Shown: positions 18,205 through 28,292, counted from the first letter of the stretch. The stretch: 53,367 nt of DNA from Candidatus Hydrogenedentota bacterium (GCA_026415215.1 JAOAHN010000057.1:1-53367); one strand, 5' to 3'. The notes: generated by a model not told the origin, from the letters alone. Numbers and translations: made by a program.

Positions 18205-18375
18205 ATACTTCTAACTTATATAAACGCTGGGGAAATCGTAAATAGAAAAACCGATATATAAAACGATGTTCTAAACGCTAAATATTACGAGACTATTGTT
18301 TTCGCAAAGAGAAAGCATACCATACAAAGTTATATAATTTCACACAGCAAAACAAAAATTATAGAAGACAATATT

Positions 18376-19365
18376 ATGAAAAAATTGGTAATACCTAAAG
18401 GCAGAACCACTGCTGTAAAGATTTTATGGAGTGGATTTAGGCCAATGTATGACTACTGGGGAAACGAGCTCAAAAGATTTTATAAATTCGATACTCTTGT
18501 AAGCTCTGTCTCCAGTTACCTCGAAACTAAAGATAAATTCATAAATGATACAATCCATTCAGTTATGGGCCCTGCACAAATTACTTCACTTAAATTTCAT
18601 CTATTTCAGGAAGGAAAATATCAGTTCATATTCAAACTAACCGCAGAGAATAAGAAGCTTAAGAAGGCAAACTTCGCATTTGTAGTAGCCAAAGATGGAA
18701 ACGAGCTGACTAAAACAGCAAGAATAGAACACAATATTCTGAAAAAACTTCACCTGAAATGTCCACAATTCGTAGTAAAACCATACGGAGGTGACTATCT
18801 ATTCTTCCCCGACAGACATGGAAGAAAAGAATTTCACAGAAATATTTATGCTTACATGACCGAATGGCTAAGCGGATACGAGGAATTAGGAATAAATAAA
18901 GACCTCCAATTTTACACTAATGTGCTTAGCCCTCACACATTCTCAGTATCAGAAACAAACAACATAAAGATCAAAATCATGGAAATAATATTGAGCTTAT
19001 ACAACCAGGAGAACGAAGAAAGCATAGTTCTACCTGAGATTGCCTCAGGAGACTTTGTAATTAAGAGAAGCCCATCGAAAAACCACAAACTAAAGATGAT
19101 TGCGTGTCGGGGAACACTGAAAAGAATCACATTAGAAAAATTAATCAGTTTATTCCTAACTACTTCTTGGAAATGGGGAAATAGAAAATTTACTCTACTT
19201 CCCGACAATCCTCACGATATTGTGAGAACACTCGTAAAGATATTTGGAAAAGAGAAAACTATAATAGCGTTAAATAATTTATGGAATAATGAAAAAAATT
19301 TACTTAAAAATTTAGCTGTCCCTTATGAATATGTCACCGTATTAAAGAAATCAAGTATACAATAA
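18376..19365 (+). CDS. Putative divergent kinase-fold (APH-like) protein
   Basis: 329 residues, no signal peptide. Not confidently assigned. The N-half has the rhythm of a kinase-like small lobe: a beta hairpin (YQFIFKLTAEN), a strand with a Lys (FAFVVAKDGNEL), a helix with a Glu (TARIEHNILKKL) and a hinge-like YAYMTEWLSGYEELG. The C-half has ASGDFVIKRSPS, where aminoglycoside-phosphotransferase-like kinases have HGDxxxxN. The His is Ser and no clear DFG Asp follows (MIACRG). It may be a pseudokinase, a sugar or lipid kinase with altered motifs, or something else. It is followed after 26 bp by the beta-helix gene on the same strand and opens the glycan locus. Confidence 0.45.
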   Translation: MKKLVIPKGRTTAVKILWSGFRPMYDYWGNELKRFYKFDTLVSSVSSYLETKDKFINDTIHSVMGPAQITSLKFHLFQEGKYQFIFKLTAENKKLKKANFAFVVAKDGNELTKTARIEHNILKKLHLKCPQFVVKPYGGDYLFFPDRHGRKEFHRNIYAYMTEWLSGYEELGINKDLQFYTNVLSPHTFSVSETNNIKIKIMEIILSLYNQENEESIVLPEIASGDFVIKRSPSKNHKLKMIACRGTLKRITLEKLISLFLTTSWKWGNRKFTLLPDNPHDIVRTLVKIFGKEKTIIALNNLWNNEKNLLKNLAVPYEYVTVLKKSSIQ

Positions 19366-19391
19366 GTCTTTGATGTGTAAAGGGTGAATCT

Positions 19392-21902
19392 ATGAAAATA
19401 AAGTCTTCTTTACCTCGGAATAAGATACCCCTATTGACGGTTTTTATTATTGTTTCTCTCCTCCTCCATACTTTTCTTTTCACCGAGGAGATAAGAGAGC
19501 CTATTATCATATATGTTTCTACACTTGGAAATGATGAATGGAGTGGGAATTATCCAGAGCCTCTCTCTGATAACAAGGACGGCCCTGTAGCTACATTAGA
19601 AAGGGCAAGAGATCTCCTAAGAGAAAAAAGAGGAAATAACCTCGGCAAAGGAGGAGTAGTTCTTATCAGAGCTGGAAATTATTTCTTAAAGAACACACTT
19701 TACTTTGAGGATGTTGATTCAGGCTCTGAAGAATTTCCGATAGTCTGGCAAGCATACAAAGGTGAAGAAGTAAATATAATTGGAGGCATACAAATTGAAA
19801 AATTAGAACCTTGGAAAGAAAATATCTCCAAAGCTTATGTAGGAAAATTAGAATCTACTCCGAGAATCTTACTATTATCCAAAGAAATTCAAACTTTAGC
19901 AAGGTGGCCAAATTCATCTGAGAATCAACTCCCAGGAGGAGAATGGAGTTTTATAACAGGCATAGAAATGGGTAAAAATAAATCATCGTTCATTTGTGAA
20001 TTCATTCCTTCCTCTCTCAATAGTACAAATATAATAAATCTGGAAGTAGGGATTTTTTCGAATTATAACTGGGCTTTTCAAATAGTAAAAGTGAAGAACA
20101 TTTTAAATGAGTCGAAAACCATAGAACTTGAACAGGATCTTAATTATGAAGCCCAGGTTGGGAGAAGGTTTTATCTACAAAATCATCCCACCTTGATAGA
20201 CGAGGAGTCAGAGTGGTATTACGACCACGAAACTGGAGAATTATTATTCTATTATCCATATCATAAATATGATACTACCCAAAAGCCGATTCTTTCTACC
20301 ATCAATACAATAGTTCATCTGAAGAATGCTAAATACATTAACTTCATCGGATTAAACTTTATTGCATCAAATGATTCAGGTATCGTTGTTGAGAATAGTG
20401 AAAATTGTTTGATTGCGAAAGCATCAATTTACGGCATATACAAAACTGGTATATCTATAATAAACGGTAAGAATAACAGAGTATTAGGGTGCGATTTATT
20501 CGAATTAGGCGGAACGGGTATCTCTGTTCAAGGAGGTGATAGAAAAACTCTAACGCCGGCAAATCATCAAATTGTGAACAATCACATACATACCTATGCA
20601 AAGATTCATAGAACTTATCACCCAGGAATTTCGGTAAGTGGGGTTGGCATCAGAATCGCTCATAATGAAATCCATGATGCTCCGCATTCAGCAATAATAC
20701 TTTCTGGAAATGACCACATCATAGAATACAACAGAATATATAGAGTTTGTGAGGAAACAGCAGACGCAGGTGCATTTTATATGGGAAGAGACTGGACATA
20801 TAGAGGTAATATACTGAGAAATAATGTGTTCCACGATATATATGGCTTTGGGCTCACCGAGGTAAATAATGCAGATGGGTCTCTTACAATAAATTACGAG
20901 TCTCCTTTATGGGGATGGGGAATCTACCTTGATGATTGCTCAAGTGGTGTTACAGTTGAGGGAAACATAATTTATAGAGTCCCCCTATGTGGAGTAATGA
21001 TAGGTGGAGGTAGAGACAACATCGTTGATAACAACATCTTCGTAGAATGTATCCCTGCATTACACATAGATGCACGATGGGATGGATATTGCTGGGATGT
21101 TATGGATGAAAGACTTGAAGCGATGAATCCTAAAGAGCCACCTTACAGTGTGAAATACCCCGAAATTCTTTCACTCTATCAAAGTGATAGAAGAAAACCA
21201 GCAAACAATAAATTTACTCGGAATATCATATACTACCAAAGAGACGACTTCTGCGGGATTTCAAACATGGCAAGTGAGAAAGCAAAATCTATTATTTACG
21301 ATTTGTCTCTTTTTGATGCTGAGACATGTAAATTCGACCGAAACTTGATCTTTCACTTTGGAAAAGAAATAAGAGTTAATTATCACCCATATGGTTCAGA
21401 TAAAGGAGATAAAATATCTTTTTCAAAGTGGCAAGAATTGGGATTCGACAATTCAAGTATAGTAGGAAATCCAACTTTTCTCAGCATTGAACATGATGAC
21501 TATTGGTTACTGTTCAACTCGTTAGCGATAAGGACTTTACAATTCAAACAGATACCGCTTCACCGTATAGGATGCTATTTTGATGAATTCAGAAAAACAT
21601 GGCCTATCGAAAAACCTAAACCTAACCTATTAAAAAATAGAAAAACATGGAAAATTGTTAAGGATTATGAGGGATTTAAGGTAGAAGTAAAAGAATATCC
21701 CCCTCTCGAAGAAGCTGAAGAGAGTATTGACATAGAAAAAATTGTCGCCCCGCTCCTCACTCCTAAATCCACAGAGCAGGACATCTTACCCTTAGAAAAT
21801 ATGCCCATACAACAAATAAGTCCACCAGAAACTTCACAATCACAACCTTCAGTGGGTAGTTTTATCCCCCAGGAACTCCAACAAACTCCCCGTGGAAATT
21901 AG
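19392..21902 (+). CDS. Secreted right-handed parallel beta-helix protein (pectate-lyase-like fold)
   Basis: 836 residues. A signal peptide (about 10-30) precedes the characteristic opening IYVSTLGNDEWSGN...GPVATLERARDLLREKR, then GGVVLIRAGNYFL. A long beta-helix region follows with short repeated Asn-rich coils (NHQIVNNHIH, IRIAHNEIHDA, HIIEYNRIYRV, VTVEGNIIYRV, NIVDNNIFVE). The C-terminal about 80 residues are Pro/Gln-rich and disordered-looking. Such proteins are usually polysaccharide lyases, epimerases or glycosidases acting outside the cell; no catalytic residues can be assigned by eye. An AAAGGG ribosome binding site precedes the ATG. Its end overlaps the exporter permease frame by 11 nt, so expression with the ABC exporter is likely. 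Confidence 0.85.
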   Translation: MKIKSSLPRNKIPLLTVFIIVSLLLHTFLFTEEIREPIIIYVSTLGNDEWSGNYPEPLSDNKDGPVATLERARDLLREKRGNNLGKGGVVLIRAGNYFLKNTLYFEDVDSGSEEFPIVWQAYKGEEVNIIGGIQIEKLEPWKENISKAYVGKLESTPRILLLSKEIQTLARWPNSSENQLPGGEWSFITGIEMGKNKSSFICEFIPSSLNSTNIINLEVGIFSNYNWAFQIVKVKNILNESKTIELEQDLNYEAQVGRRFYLQNHPTLIDEESEWYYDHETGELLFYYPYHKYDTTQKPILSTINTIVHLKNAKYINFIGLNFIASNDSGIVVENSENCLIAKASIYGIYKTGISIINGKNNRVLGCDLFELGGTGISVQGGDRKTLTPANHQIVNNHIHTYAKIHRTYHPGISVSGVGIRIAHNEIHDAPHSAIILSGNDHIIEYNRIYRVCEETADAGAFYMGRDWTYRGNILRNNVFHDIYGFGLTEVNNADGSLTINYESPLWGWGIYLDDCSSGVTVEGNIIYRVPLCGVMIGGGRDNIVDNNIFVECIPALHIDARWDGYCWDVMDERLEAMNPKEPPYSVKYPEILSLYQSDRRKPANNKFTRNIIYYQRDDFCGISNMASEKAKSIIYDLSLFDAETCKFDRNLIFHFGKEIRVNYHPYGSDKGDKISFSKWQELGFDNSSIVGNPTFLSIEHDDYWLLFNSLAIRTLQFKQIPLHRIGCYFDEFRKTWPIEKPKPNLLKNRKTWKIVKDYEGFKVEVKEYPPLEEAEESIDIEKIVAPLLTPKSTEQDILPLENMPIQQISPPETSQSQPSVGSFIPQELQQTPRGN

Positions 21903-22785
21903 AAGGATGTCTCATATTAGTAGAAAAATATATTATGATAGCGAGGCTCAAACTTCGTTATGGGGGCTACCAAGGGACCTAATTAGTGCAAGAGAAATTC
22001 TCTGGAGACTGGTATGGCGGGAGATAAAAGCAAGGTATAGATATGCTGTAATGGGCTTCTTATGGGCGGTTATTGAGCCAATTCTTTTTATGTTATTACT
22101 CCTGTTCATATTCACATTCCTTATCCGAGAAAGAAATATGTCAAGTCTAAATAACCTATCTACTCCAATGGCTACCCAAATTCTATGCGGATTAATATTT
22201 TGGCAATATTTTTCAACATCACTAATTTCAGCTACATACTCACTCGTAAATCATCAGAACTTGGTCAAAAAGCTCTACTTTCCGAGAGAGGTAATTCCTA
22301 TTTCCTGCGTCATTTATCCAATCTTAAACTTAAGTATAGCTTTTATCGCCCTCATTCTGATTCACCTAATTCTCGGGGGCAAAGTCAATCTTAACATATT
22401 CTGGGGTTCCGTCTGGTTACTGATTTTAATCTTAACAACCACTGGATTAGGTCTTCTCTTTTCTATTGGCTATGTCCATTATAGAGATATAGGCAACATG
22501 GTTAACTTTGGACTTTTACTCGGCTTTTATGCATCACCCGTTTTTTATCCACTTGATTTAGTAATAAATGCCTGCAGAAATGGAAATTTACCACCTTGGT
22601 CACTAAAACTCTACATGATGAACCCTATGGTAAACATACTTGAAGGAATTCGGCATTGCGTCCTCAGTGGAAAATCTATCGAGCCACATCTATTAACATT
22701 TCCACTACTATTTTCCGTAATTTCGCTCATTGTGGGCACTTATGTTTTCAGAAAACTATCCTCAACAGTATCAGACTATATGTAA
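21892..22785 (+). CDS. wzm: ABC-2 type polysaccharide export permease (Wzm-like)
   Basis: About 297 residues from GTG 21892, or 292 from ATG 21907. The GTG overlaps the previous gene. The AGAAGG directly abutting the ATG is too close to serve it, so the start is uncertain. The N-terminus has the family's amphipathic segment LIWR-like (LWRLVWREIKARYRYAVMGFLWAVIEP). About six transmembrane helices follow, ending in VSDYM. It is the membrane half of an O-antigen/teichoic-acid type exporter, and the ATPase follows after 3 bp. It moves lipid-linked glycan across the inner membrane. Confidence 0.9.
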   Translation: MEIRRMSHISRKIYYDSEAQTSLWGLPRDLISAREILWRLVWREIKARYRYAVMGFLWAVIEPILFMLLLLFIFTFLIRERNMSSLNNLSTPMATQILCGLIFWQYFSTSLISATYSLVNHQNLVKKLYFPREVIPISCVIYPILNLSIAFIALILIHLILGGKVNLNIFWGSVWLLILILTTTGLGLLFSIGYVHYRDIGNMVNFGLLLGFYASPVFYPLDLVINACRNGNLPPWSLKLYMMNPMVNILEGIRHCVLSGKSIEPHLLTFPLLFSVISLIVGTYVFRKLSSTVSDYM

Positions 22786-22788
22786 AAC

Positions 22789-24909
22789 ATGGAAGCAATC
22801 GTTGAAATAAAAAACATTAGTAAAGTTTATCCTATAAGAAGAGGTTTTAGAGATCTTAGAGGAGAGGGAGGGATACTCGACTTAATTAGGGGTAGAAAAA
22901 CTGAAAAGAAAAAGGTTCTTAATAACATTAACTTAGAAATATATAAAGGAGAGACTGTAGGAATCATTGGCAAAAATGGCTCGGGCAAAAGTACTTTATT
23001 GAAAATCATAGCTGGAGTAACTTCTCCTACTTCTGGAATAGTGAAAGTTTATGGTAGAGTTGCCTCACTATTAGAACTTGGAGCGGGATTTCATCCCTTA
23101 TTAACTGGTAGAGAAAATATTTATTTAAATGCAAGCCTCCTGGGTATGCGAAAAAAACAAGTAGATGAAATCATAGAGTATATAATAGAATTTTCTGGAA
23201 TCCGAGAGTTCATTGACCAACCTGTAGATACATACAGCTCTGGGATGTATGTGAGGTTAGGCTTTGCAATCGCTTCTCATGTAAATCCAGATATATTTCT
23301 CGTAGATGAAGTACTCGCAGTAGGTGATGAGGAGTTCCAAAGAAAGTGCAGGTGGAAGATCGGGGAACTTCACGAAGAAGGAAAAACTATAATCTTCGTT
23401 TCGCACGATTTAGGAACAGTGCACGCTTTGTGTGATAGAGTTTTCCTACTTGAAAATGGAAATCTGGTAGATAGAGGTTCCGTGACCTCAACAATCAACT
23501 ACTATCTCCGTAAGATTGGTAGAGAGAGTGGCATCCATACCTTAGTGAATCAGAAGGAAGACTTCGAAGCGATATTCTGTCACGGAAGAATATCTTTGTT
23601 TCACAACAAAAATGAAATTACCTCTCCCATGGGTATAGACCAAACTTTTCTATATCTTCAGCAACCTCATTCCTCCACTATGAGCGACTGGGAGATAAAA
23701 GAAAGAAAAATGAACTTCATTGATGGTAGTGGCAACTTATTCAGGCTTCCCATAAAATGTAATTGGAAAATTAAATTAGAAAATAATGAACTCTTAATAG
23801 AATCTAATTTTGAACTCTTGAAAGAAATAGAAATCCAAGCCTCAGAATTTAGGATTTTCTTACCGGAAAATTACTCTCGTTTTTTCTATGATGGTATTGA
23901 AGAAACTTTTCCACCCTTGGTTCCAGGAGACACTACTTGGAAACCTATAACTATTCCCAATCCTGATGAAACAACTACTTTTGTATTATCAGAAAATCAG
24001 AACAATTACCCCCCTCTAAAAATAGAATTTTCCAGTCCACAATTTAAGTCTTTCATGAATATAGGAAATACAGACTATATGTCAAGATCAAGGTACATAT
24101 CCATTTTTACTCATATACCTCCAGATAGGAATTTCAGAATTCCTGGAAAGATAGAGGGTATAACCCTAAAAATTTCTATCACAAAAGAAGACGATTACAA
24201 ATTATGGGCAGAAAAATGGAAATCTTCAAAAGAAGCTCTCAAGAAGATATTGTTGAAGGATTTTTACATAAAACTGGTCTACGGATTCTTGGAATTCTTC
24301 ATGTCAGAACCTGAAAAACAAATCACATCCTCCATACATCTTCATTTTCAACTCAAATGCAAAGGATTGTGGCTTCTATCTCAAACCTTCTTTTGGGGTG
24401 CACCAAGGCTCGAAAATTCAAAATGGATAATTAAGGGTAAGTGTCCCCGCCTTCCAGCAAGTCTGATTTGTGAAATGTGGAAATCATCGGAAAACACCAT
24501 CGAAATGAACATTTACTTAGAAGTCTATGAAGAGTTGGAACTTGAGGAATATAATGTATCAATAGCATTAATATTAGATTATTCTAATTGGGAAACTCTA
24601 TACGAAAGGGGGACCTTTTCTCCTATTTCAGAAGACCAAAAGGAATACATACATCTAAATAAGAATTACGAACCGTCCGATTGGATAAAAGCGTCTGGAG
24701 AAAATTTACCTAATATCACCCTTTTTACAAATCTACATAATAAATTTAGAATGTCACCAATCAACCCCGAATTCTCTCTTCGTGCGAGAATCCTTCAGGC
24801 GATAGCATCTCCTGAACGAGCTGGATACTTTGTTTTTAGACCTGGTGTGCACTTACTTTTCAGTGGTGGAGTTAAACTCGAAAAAGAAATAGGCTCAGAC
24901 CAACAATGA
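22789..24909 (+). CDS. wzt: Wzt-like polysaccharide ABC transporter ATPase with an unusually large C-terminal extension
   Basis: 706 residues. Residues 1-245 are a canonical Wzt/TagH-type ATPase: Walker A GKNGSGKS (61-68), Q-loop region, signature YSSGMYVRLGFAIA, Walker B IFLVDEVLAVGDE and switch His in FVSHD. The remaining about 460 residues are far longer than the usual Wzt carbohydrate-binding domain (typically under 200). They read as two or more beta-sandwich modules separated by a helical stretch (about 475-520, WAEKWKSSKEALKKILLKDF). Wzt C-terminal domains recognise the finished glycan, so this part may bind an unusual glycan or a protein. The stop overlaps the GT2 start by 4 nt (ATGA). 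Confidence 0.88.
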   Translation: MEAIVEIKNISKVYPIRRGFRDLRGEGGILDLIRGRKTEKKKVLNNINLEIYKGETVGIIGKNGSGKSTLLKIIAGVTSPTSGIVKVYGRVASLLELGAGFHPLLTGRENIYLNASLLGMRKKQVDEIIEYIIEFSGIREFIDQPVDTYSSGMYVRLGFAIASHVNPDIFLVDEVLAVGDEEFQRKCRWKIGELHEEGKTIIFVSHDLGTVHALCDRVFLLENGNLVDRGSVTSTINYYLRKIGRESGIHTLVNQKEDFEAIFCHGRISLFHNKNEITSPMGIDQTFLYLQQPHSSTMSDWEIKERKMNFIDGSGNLFRLPIKCNWKIKLENNELLIESNFELLKEIEIQASEFRIFLPENYSRFFYDGIEETFPPLVPGDTTWKPITIPNPDETTTFVLSENQNNYPPLKIEFSSPQFKSFMNIGNTDYMSRSRYISIFTHIPPDRNFRIPGKIEGITLKISITKEDDYKLWAEKWKSSKEALKKILLKDFYIKLVYGFLEFFMSEPEKQITSSIHLHFQLKCKGLWLLSQTFFWGAPRLENSKWIIKGKCPRLPASLICEMWKSSENTIEMNIYLEVYEELELEEYNVSIALILDYSNWETLYERGTFSPISEDQKEYIHLNKNYEPSDWIKASGENLPNITLFTNLHNKFRMSPINPEFSLRARILQAIASPERAGYFVFRPGVHLLFSGGVKLEKEIGSDQQ

Positions 24910-25865
24910 GCAAGCCTAAAGTATCCATAATAGTACCCACATATAATGATGAAAAAAGATTAAGAAATCTACTGCAGTCATTAGATAGACTGGAGTTTGA
25001 AGATGCTTTTGAGGTAATAGTTGTAGATGATGCCTCTATTGACAACACTTCTAATTTGAGTTATGAATGGTCTAAAAACTGGCATCCATATACATTTCAT
25101 TATTTAAGATTGAAAGAAAACAAAGGACCAGGAATAGCGAGAAACGCAGGCCTCGAAAGAGCCGAAGGCGTTTATGTAGCCTTCACAGACTCGGATTGCA
25201 GAGTTCACCCTCTGTGGTTAAAAAACCTCATAAGTGCAATAAAACCTGAAGAAAAAATTGTTGGTTGTGGTGGAAAGGTAAAAGCCGTCTCAGAATCCTC
25301 CGTTTATGCTCGGTTGTTCCTATTTCACAAAGTATTAGAACCTCCAGAACAATTACATTATCTCGTCACATGTAATTGTTGCTTCCTAAAAGAGCCTTTA
25401 TGTGATGTCGGTGGATTTGAAGGAGACATTAGAAATCCCGGAGGGGAAGATATAGCTGCTTGTATAAAATTATGGAAGAAAGGTTGGCGATTTGGATATC
25501 AAAAAGACGCCATCGTGTATCATGATTTCGACTCAAACTTTCGTTCCTTCATAAGAACATGGTATAACTACGGGTACGGGTGTAGCTTAGTTCTACACAA
25601 ATACCTACAAATGAATGAAATATATCCCTCCCCCGGGGAAAAAATCTCTGATGAAAATTACTGGCCTGGTTATCTTATGACCCCTCCTACCACAGGTATC
25701 AGAAGCGGATTTAGAGATCTAAAATACCAGTTGAAAAAGTGTAGGGATAACAATTTATCCTTAGCTAATACAATTGAAATCATACTCCTCACCACCTTCC
25801 AAAGGATCTCTCATCTATACGGATGGCAAACTGCAAAGAAGAAATTAGAAAAAAATAACCTCTAA
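24906..25865 (+). CDS. Family 2 glycosyltransferase
   Basis: 319 residues, GT-A fold. The N-terminal VSIIVPTYNDE, the nucleotide-binding DDAS (41-44), the metal-binding DSD (95-97 in TDSDC) and a later NPGGEDIAACIKLWKKGWRF (acceptor/base region) mark a GT2 enzyme. No transmembrane helices are seen, so it should be cytosolic or peripheral. The start ATG overlaps the wzt stop, so it is translationally coupled to the exporter. Sugar and acceptor cannot be assigned. It ends 4 bp from the convergent radical SAM gene. Confidence 0.9.
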   Translation: MSKPKVSIIVPTYNDEKRLRNLLQSLDRLEFEDAFEVIVVDDASIDNTSNLSYEWSKNWHPYTFHYLRLKENKGPGIARNAGLERAEGVYVAFTDSDCRVHPLWLKNLISAIKPEEKIVGCGGKVKAVSESSVYARLFLFHKVLEPPEQLHYLVTCNCCFLKEPLCDVGGFEGDIRNPGGEDIAACIKLWKKGWRFGYQKDAIVYHDFDSNFRSFIRTWYNYGYGCSLVLHKYLQMNEIYPSPGEKISDENYWPGYLMTPPTTGIRSGFRDLKYQLKKCRDNNLSLANTIEIILLTTFQRISHLYGWQTAKKKLEKNNL

Positions 25866-25868
25866 AAT

Positions 25869-27086
25869 TTAGATCCCCCTAACCAAGGTGTAGAGATACT
25901 CCCAAGTTCTCTTTACAGCACCTCTTACTCCCTCATTTTTAAACCTATTCAAGAACCTCGAAGCAAGTGTCAAAATATTCTTTGACGCACTCTTTTCTCT
26001 TTCCAGTAGAGCTCTCTTTATACCTTCTGTCCTCTTCCGCAATTGAGAAGGGCAACTCTGGCAAGGCGGAGGAAGAGTAGAGTAGGCATTTCTAATCAAA
26101 ATTTCCCTTAATCTCTTAATAAATTCTCCTTCCCATATCTCTTTCAAAGAATTCTCTGAGATCGAAGGATTAGAATCTGTCCAAAACATACAACAAGGAC
26201 CCACTCTACCATCAGAAGAAATCGCTAAAGAGAGAAATGGCTCAACACAGAAGGAGTTTATGAGAGAATTTTTTTTACTTTCCATACTGGCACTAAATCC
26301 TTCACCTTCCCCCTTTAACTTCTTATCTATTTCTTCCATTACACTATCAAAGGTGCTATATATACCATAAATCCTGGAAAGAGCTAACCCTTCCTTTAAA
26401 AAAGTCAAACACTCCTTAAACTCCTCTTCCTTTAAAACAAATCTTTTCGACTGTTCACTTAAAGGCAAGACCAGAGTAGCGTGAATACCCCCACACCCGG
26501 TGGCTTTGGCAAGTTCCACCATTTCTGGGATATATTTATAGTTAGTACTGGTTATAGTAAAATTTATACCTAAGTCTGGGATTGGTTGCCCATTATAAAT
26601 CCTATGGTCTCGAATATAAATCAAATTTCTGTAAACTTTATCAAAAGTTCCATGTCCTCTAATGAAATCATTAACTCCTGGGTTTGGACCGTCCAAACTC
26701 ACAACAATCTGGTCCCAGCATAATTGTATAAGCCTGTCCATATGCTCTTTCTTTAACAATGTTCCATTGGTATGAAGAACACAAAATAACCCGTGCTTTT
26801 TTGCCATTTCTCCGAGCTCTAAAACTAACTCCCCCCTAACCATAGGCTCTCCCCCACCTACAATATATAAATGGTGGGCTCCCATTTCAATTGCCTCAAT
26901 GAGAAGCTCTTTCCATTTCTCATCAGGAAGTTCTTTCCCACTAACAATAAAATCCTCTTCCCATTGCCAACATGTAACACACCTCTGATTGCACCTGTTT
27001 GTAATAAAGAAAACAATTTCAGATAGTGGTAGCTTCCCATAAACATACCAGTTAATTAAATTTTCACATTCTTTCTCGTATGCCAT
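25869..27086 (-). CDS. Radical SAM/SPASM-domain protein
   Basis: 405 residues. The radical SAM cluster motif is C32-x3-C36-x2-C39 (NRCNQRCVTCW), with a GGGEP SAM-binding motif near 78 and typical barrel strands (HTNGTLL, VVSLDGP). A C-terminal SPASM-like auxiliary-cluster region has Cys in SFCVEPFLSLAISSDGRVGPCC and PPPCQSCPSQ. A basic helical tail follows. SPASM proteins modify peptides or, in glycan loci, sugars or lipid precursors. This is the only minus-strand gene inside the glycan locus and it is divergent from the next radical SAM gene with a 113-bp gap. No short precursor-peptide gene was seen next to it. Confidence 0.9.
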   Translation of the reverse strand: MAYEKECENLINWYVYGKLPLSEIVFFITNRCNQRCVTCWQWEEDFIVSGKELPDEKWKELLIEAIEMGAHHLYIVGGGEPMVRGELVLELGEMAKKHGLFCVLHTNGTLLKKEHMDRLIQLCWDQIVVSLDGPNPGVNDFIRGHGTFDKVYRNLIYIRDHRIYNGQPIPDLGINFTITSTNYKYIPEMVELAKATGCGGIHATLVLPLSEQSKRFVLKEEEFKECLTFLKEGLALSRIYGIYSTFDSVMEEIDKKLKGEGEGFSASMESKKNSLINSFCVEPFLSLAISSDGRVGPCCMFWTDSNPSISENSLKEIWEGEFIKRLREILIRNAYSTLPPPCQSCPSQLRKRTEGIKRALLEREKSASKNILTLASRFLNRFKNEGVRGAVKRTWEYLYTLVRGI

Positions 27087-27199
27087 AACTATCCTTTAAG
27101 GGGTAAATTTACACCATTATCAACGCAATGTTATACTAAACTACCAAATTATATCATCAAAATAAGTCCCTCATTTAGATAGACTAAAATCTTTTCAAT

Positions 27200-28282
27200 A
27201 TGCAAAGTAATTTTTACAACTGGGAACAATTAACAATATGTATAACTTCCTGCTGTAATCTCAACTGCAGAATGTGCCCCGTAGTTAGTCGAAAAAAGAA
27301 AAGTATTCCCCGTGAGATAGCCTTTCAAATAGTAAAGTTTGCAATAGAAAAAGGGTTTAAGAGAGTAGTATTAGGGGGTGGTGAGCCTACTCTTATGTCA
27401 TATTTCAATGACATAATAGAAGAACTTACTCGCAATAATATAGAGATTTGGATACTAACAAATGCGGTAGATCTGAGTCCCTTTCAGATAAAGTACTTTA
27501 GCGAGCATAAGAATATAGTAGTAAATATATCAATAGATGGAGTTGGCGAAGTTCATGACTTTATAAGAGGAGAGGGAACTTTCGAATCTACTTTAGCAAA
27601 TCTTGACAGACTAACCTCAGAAGGAGCAAATGTAGCTATAAACACAGTGATCCAGCGAAGCAATTATGACAAAAGTATAGAAACTTACGAATATTTCAAA
27701 AACTATCCACTCCTATGGCATGGATTCTCTTTTGCAGAACCATGGCATCAAAAGGAATTGGTTCCTCCAGAACTAATACCTACAGCCATAAATCAACTCT
27801 ATGAAATTCATAGAAGAGACCAAAGATATAAAAATAATGTATCACTGACATCTCAACTTATAAAAGATTTTGACCTCAGTTCTCGTTACCCCGAATTTAT
27901 CATGCATCCCGGAGAAAATTGCCCGATACCCACATCACACTTAGGAGTAGACGAGGAGGGATGGGTCGTTCCTTGTTGGCACTACCCATTTTGGAGAAAA
28001 AATGAATCACGGAATATATATAACAGATCTCTCTGGGAAATAACCGAAGAGACCGAGATTAGGAACGAAATAAATAAGGCTATAAGTAAAGAGGGTTGTA
28101 AGGGATGTAGCACTGTTTGTTACTTTTGGAATGAAAAATTTAGAACGAGGGTTATTGCACCATCAGGAAAGTGGTATTGGAACAAAAAGTTTATGATTTG
28201 GAAACTTGGTTTAAAAAATAAAATGCCTAAAGTACACAGAATCGCGGGAAACATAAAAGACTTTTTCATTGGCAACTGTTAA
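27200..28282 (+). CDS. Radical SAM/SPASM-domain protein
   Basis: 360 residues. Motif C19-x3-C23-x2-C26 (CCNLNCRMCP) is followed by GGGEPTL (about 60-66), LTNAVDL, and ISIDGVGEVHDFIRGEGTFE. The last is also shared with the neighbouring minus-strand radical SAM protein (SLDGP...NDFIRGHGTF). A C-terminal SPASM-type set lies in ENCPIPTSHLGVDEEGWVVPCW and GCKGCSTVCYF. The stop is 10 bp before the ATG of the next gene, whose ribosome binding site overlaps this stop, so the two are coupled. The reaction is unknown; glycan or lipid-carrier modification is inferred from context only. Confidence 0.9.
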   Translation: MQSNFYNWEQLTICITSCCNLNCRMCPVVSRKKKSIPREIAFQIVKFAIEKGFKRVVLGGGEPTLMSYFNDIIEELTRNNIEIWILTNAVDLSPFQIKYFSEHKNIVVNISIDGVGEVHDFIRGEGTFESTLANLDRLTSEGANVAINTVIQRSNYDKSIETYEYFKNYPLLWHGFSFAEPWHQKELVPPELIPTAINQLYEIHRRDQRYKNNVSLTSQLIKDFDLSSRYPEFIMHPGENCPIPTSHLGVDEEGWVVPCWHYPFWRKNESRNIYNRSLWEITEETEIRNEINKAISKEGCKGCSTVCYFWNEKFRTRVIAPSGKWYWNKKFMIWKLGLKNKMPKVHRIAGNIKDFFIGNC

Positions 28283-28292
28283 GGCGACACCG

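Noticed and set aside
18205..18375. TATAAT at 18333-18338 as promoter of the kinase-like gene
   Set aside because: No matching -35 hexamer at 15-19 bp upstream, so it was not listed as a promoter.
25869..28282. RiPP cluster with a precursor peptide for the radical SAM/SPASM enzymes
   Set aside because: No short open frame with a leader-like sequence and ribosome binding site was seen in the 113-bp gap or next to either gene; the neighbours are glycosyltransferases.
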